NCBI GenBank assembly: GCA_934273635.1
Contig: CAKQSV010000012.1
Location: 1-49,316 of the forward strand
Reading direction: 5' to 3'
Origin: an uncultured Alphaproteobacteria bacterium
Lineage (GTDB): Bacteria; Pseudomonadota; Alphaproteobacteria; RF32; CAG-239
Length of the DNA: 49,316 nucleotides
Shown: piece by piece, positions 49,098 to 49,316 of the stretch
Layout: every line of letters starts with the position of its first letter
How positions within the stretch are numbered: position 1 is the stretch's first letter
Notes under the pieces: generated by a model
Seen by the model: the letters and a program-made list of their open reading frames with translations, nothing else
The model's database searches: none
Told to the model about the DNA's origin: nothing
Translations under genes and position numbers: made by a program

Positions 49098-49316
49098 ATG
49101 AAAATTATTAGCTATGGTGCATTGTGCGCTATTTGTTTGGCTCAGGCTACTTTGGCTCGGGCCGAGTTATCGTTTCATCTTAACACTTCCTCTACAAATA
49201 TAGAATCAAACCCACCCTCTGTATCAAAACCCGCATATCCCAAATATGCGAGTGTGAGTTTTTTACAATCGGACAGCAAGCTCGATTTTAAGTCGGGGGA
49301 GATTGACGTTAAGACG
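49098..49316 (+). CDS. Exported protein, 3' end outside window
   Basis: The 73 visible residues begin MKIISYGALCAICLAQATLA, ending the signal peptide at ARA, after which ELSFHLNT and a Ser/Pro/Lys-rich stretch follow. ACGAGGTTTAAT precedes the ATG. No cysteines appear after the signal so far. It is not recognised. The gene continues past the window edge. Confidence 0.65.
   Translation, partial: MKIISYGALCAICLAQATLARAELSFHLNTSSTNIESNPPSVSKPAYPKYASVSFLQSDSKLDFKSGEIDVKT

Overview
The window comes from a bacterial chromosome that uses the standard code, has AT-leaning intergenic DNA and carries an alphaproteobacterial gene complement. Alphaproteobacterial signs are the S10-spc-alpha ribosomal cluster with its characteristic RpoA, Adk (four-Cys LID) and zinc-free S14, the ptsP/rodZ/hisS/prfA neighbourhood, and DUF465-like small proteins. 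AdhE, a 6-phosphofructokinase, a membrane H+-pyrophosphatase, type IV pilin-like surface proteins and many Cys-rich secreted proteins point to a fermentative, probably host-associated lineage such as the uncultured gut alphaproteobacteria. The lineage is an inference; no rRNA gene is present to test it.

Layout. 1-2353: two tandem Cys-rich exported proteins, the first cut by the window edge. 2536-5169: adhE. 5172-5619: three tandem 104-bp hairpin repeats followed by a dispersed palindromic repeat. 5697-7990: NAD synthesis genes (an NMN adenylyltransferase-like protein and NadE) behind a leader that looks like an attenuator, plus two unknown genes. 8144-22907: 27 genes from rpsJ to rplQ in the canonical order, but broken by several internal promoters, terminators and structured spacers. 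22949-24722: a Cys-rich lectin-like exported protein bracketed by near-identical direct repeats. 24772-26071: an alpha/beta hydrolase and tRNA-Ser (minus strand). 26275-30341: a membrane-anchored protein and a 1101-residue prepilin-type adhesin, followed by a structured non-coding stretch. 30815-36853 (minus strand): a DUF2934 protein, prfA, hisS, rodZ, ptsP. 36950-42588: cupin, lepA, GNAT, an unknown gene, ruvX, tolB. 42830-46754: hppA and pfkA, convergent, with a possible sRNA between them. 46880-49316: a DUF465-like gene, rpsU, three small minus-strand genes, tRNA-Leu, and the start of another exported protein.

How it fits together. The central block makes the ribosome and couples it to SecY export and adenylate balance. 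AdhE, PfkA, the PPi-driven proton pump and the NAD genes form a redox and energy set that suits anaerobic glycolysis. The window is also rich in exported Cys-rich proteins and in a pilus-like adhesin, most of which lie next to repeats. The strongest unexplained signal is a family of 104-106 bp palindromes (three in tandem after adhE, one between rpoA and rplQ). Their arms differ completely in sequence, yet the TGTACA core always begins exactly 53 bases from the start of the element.
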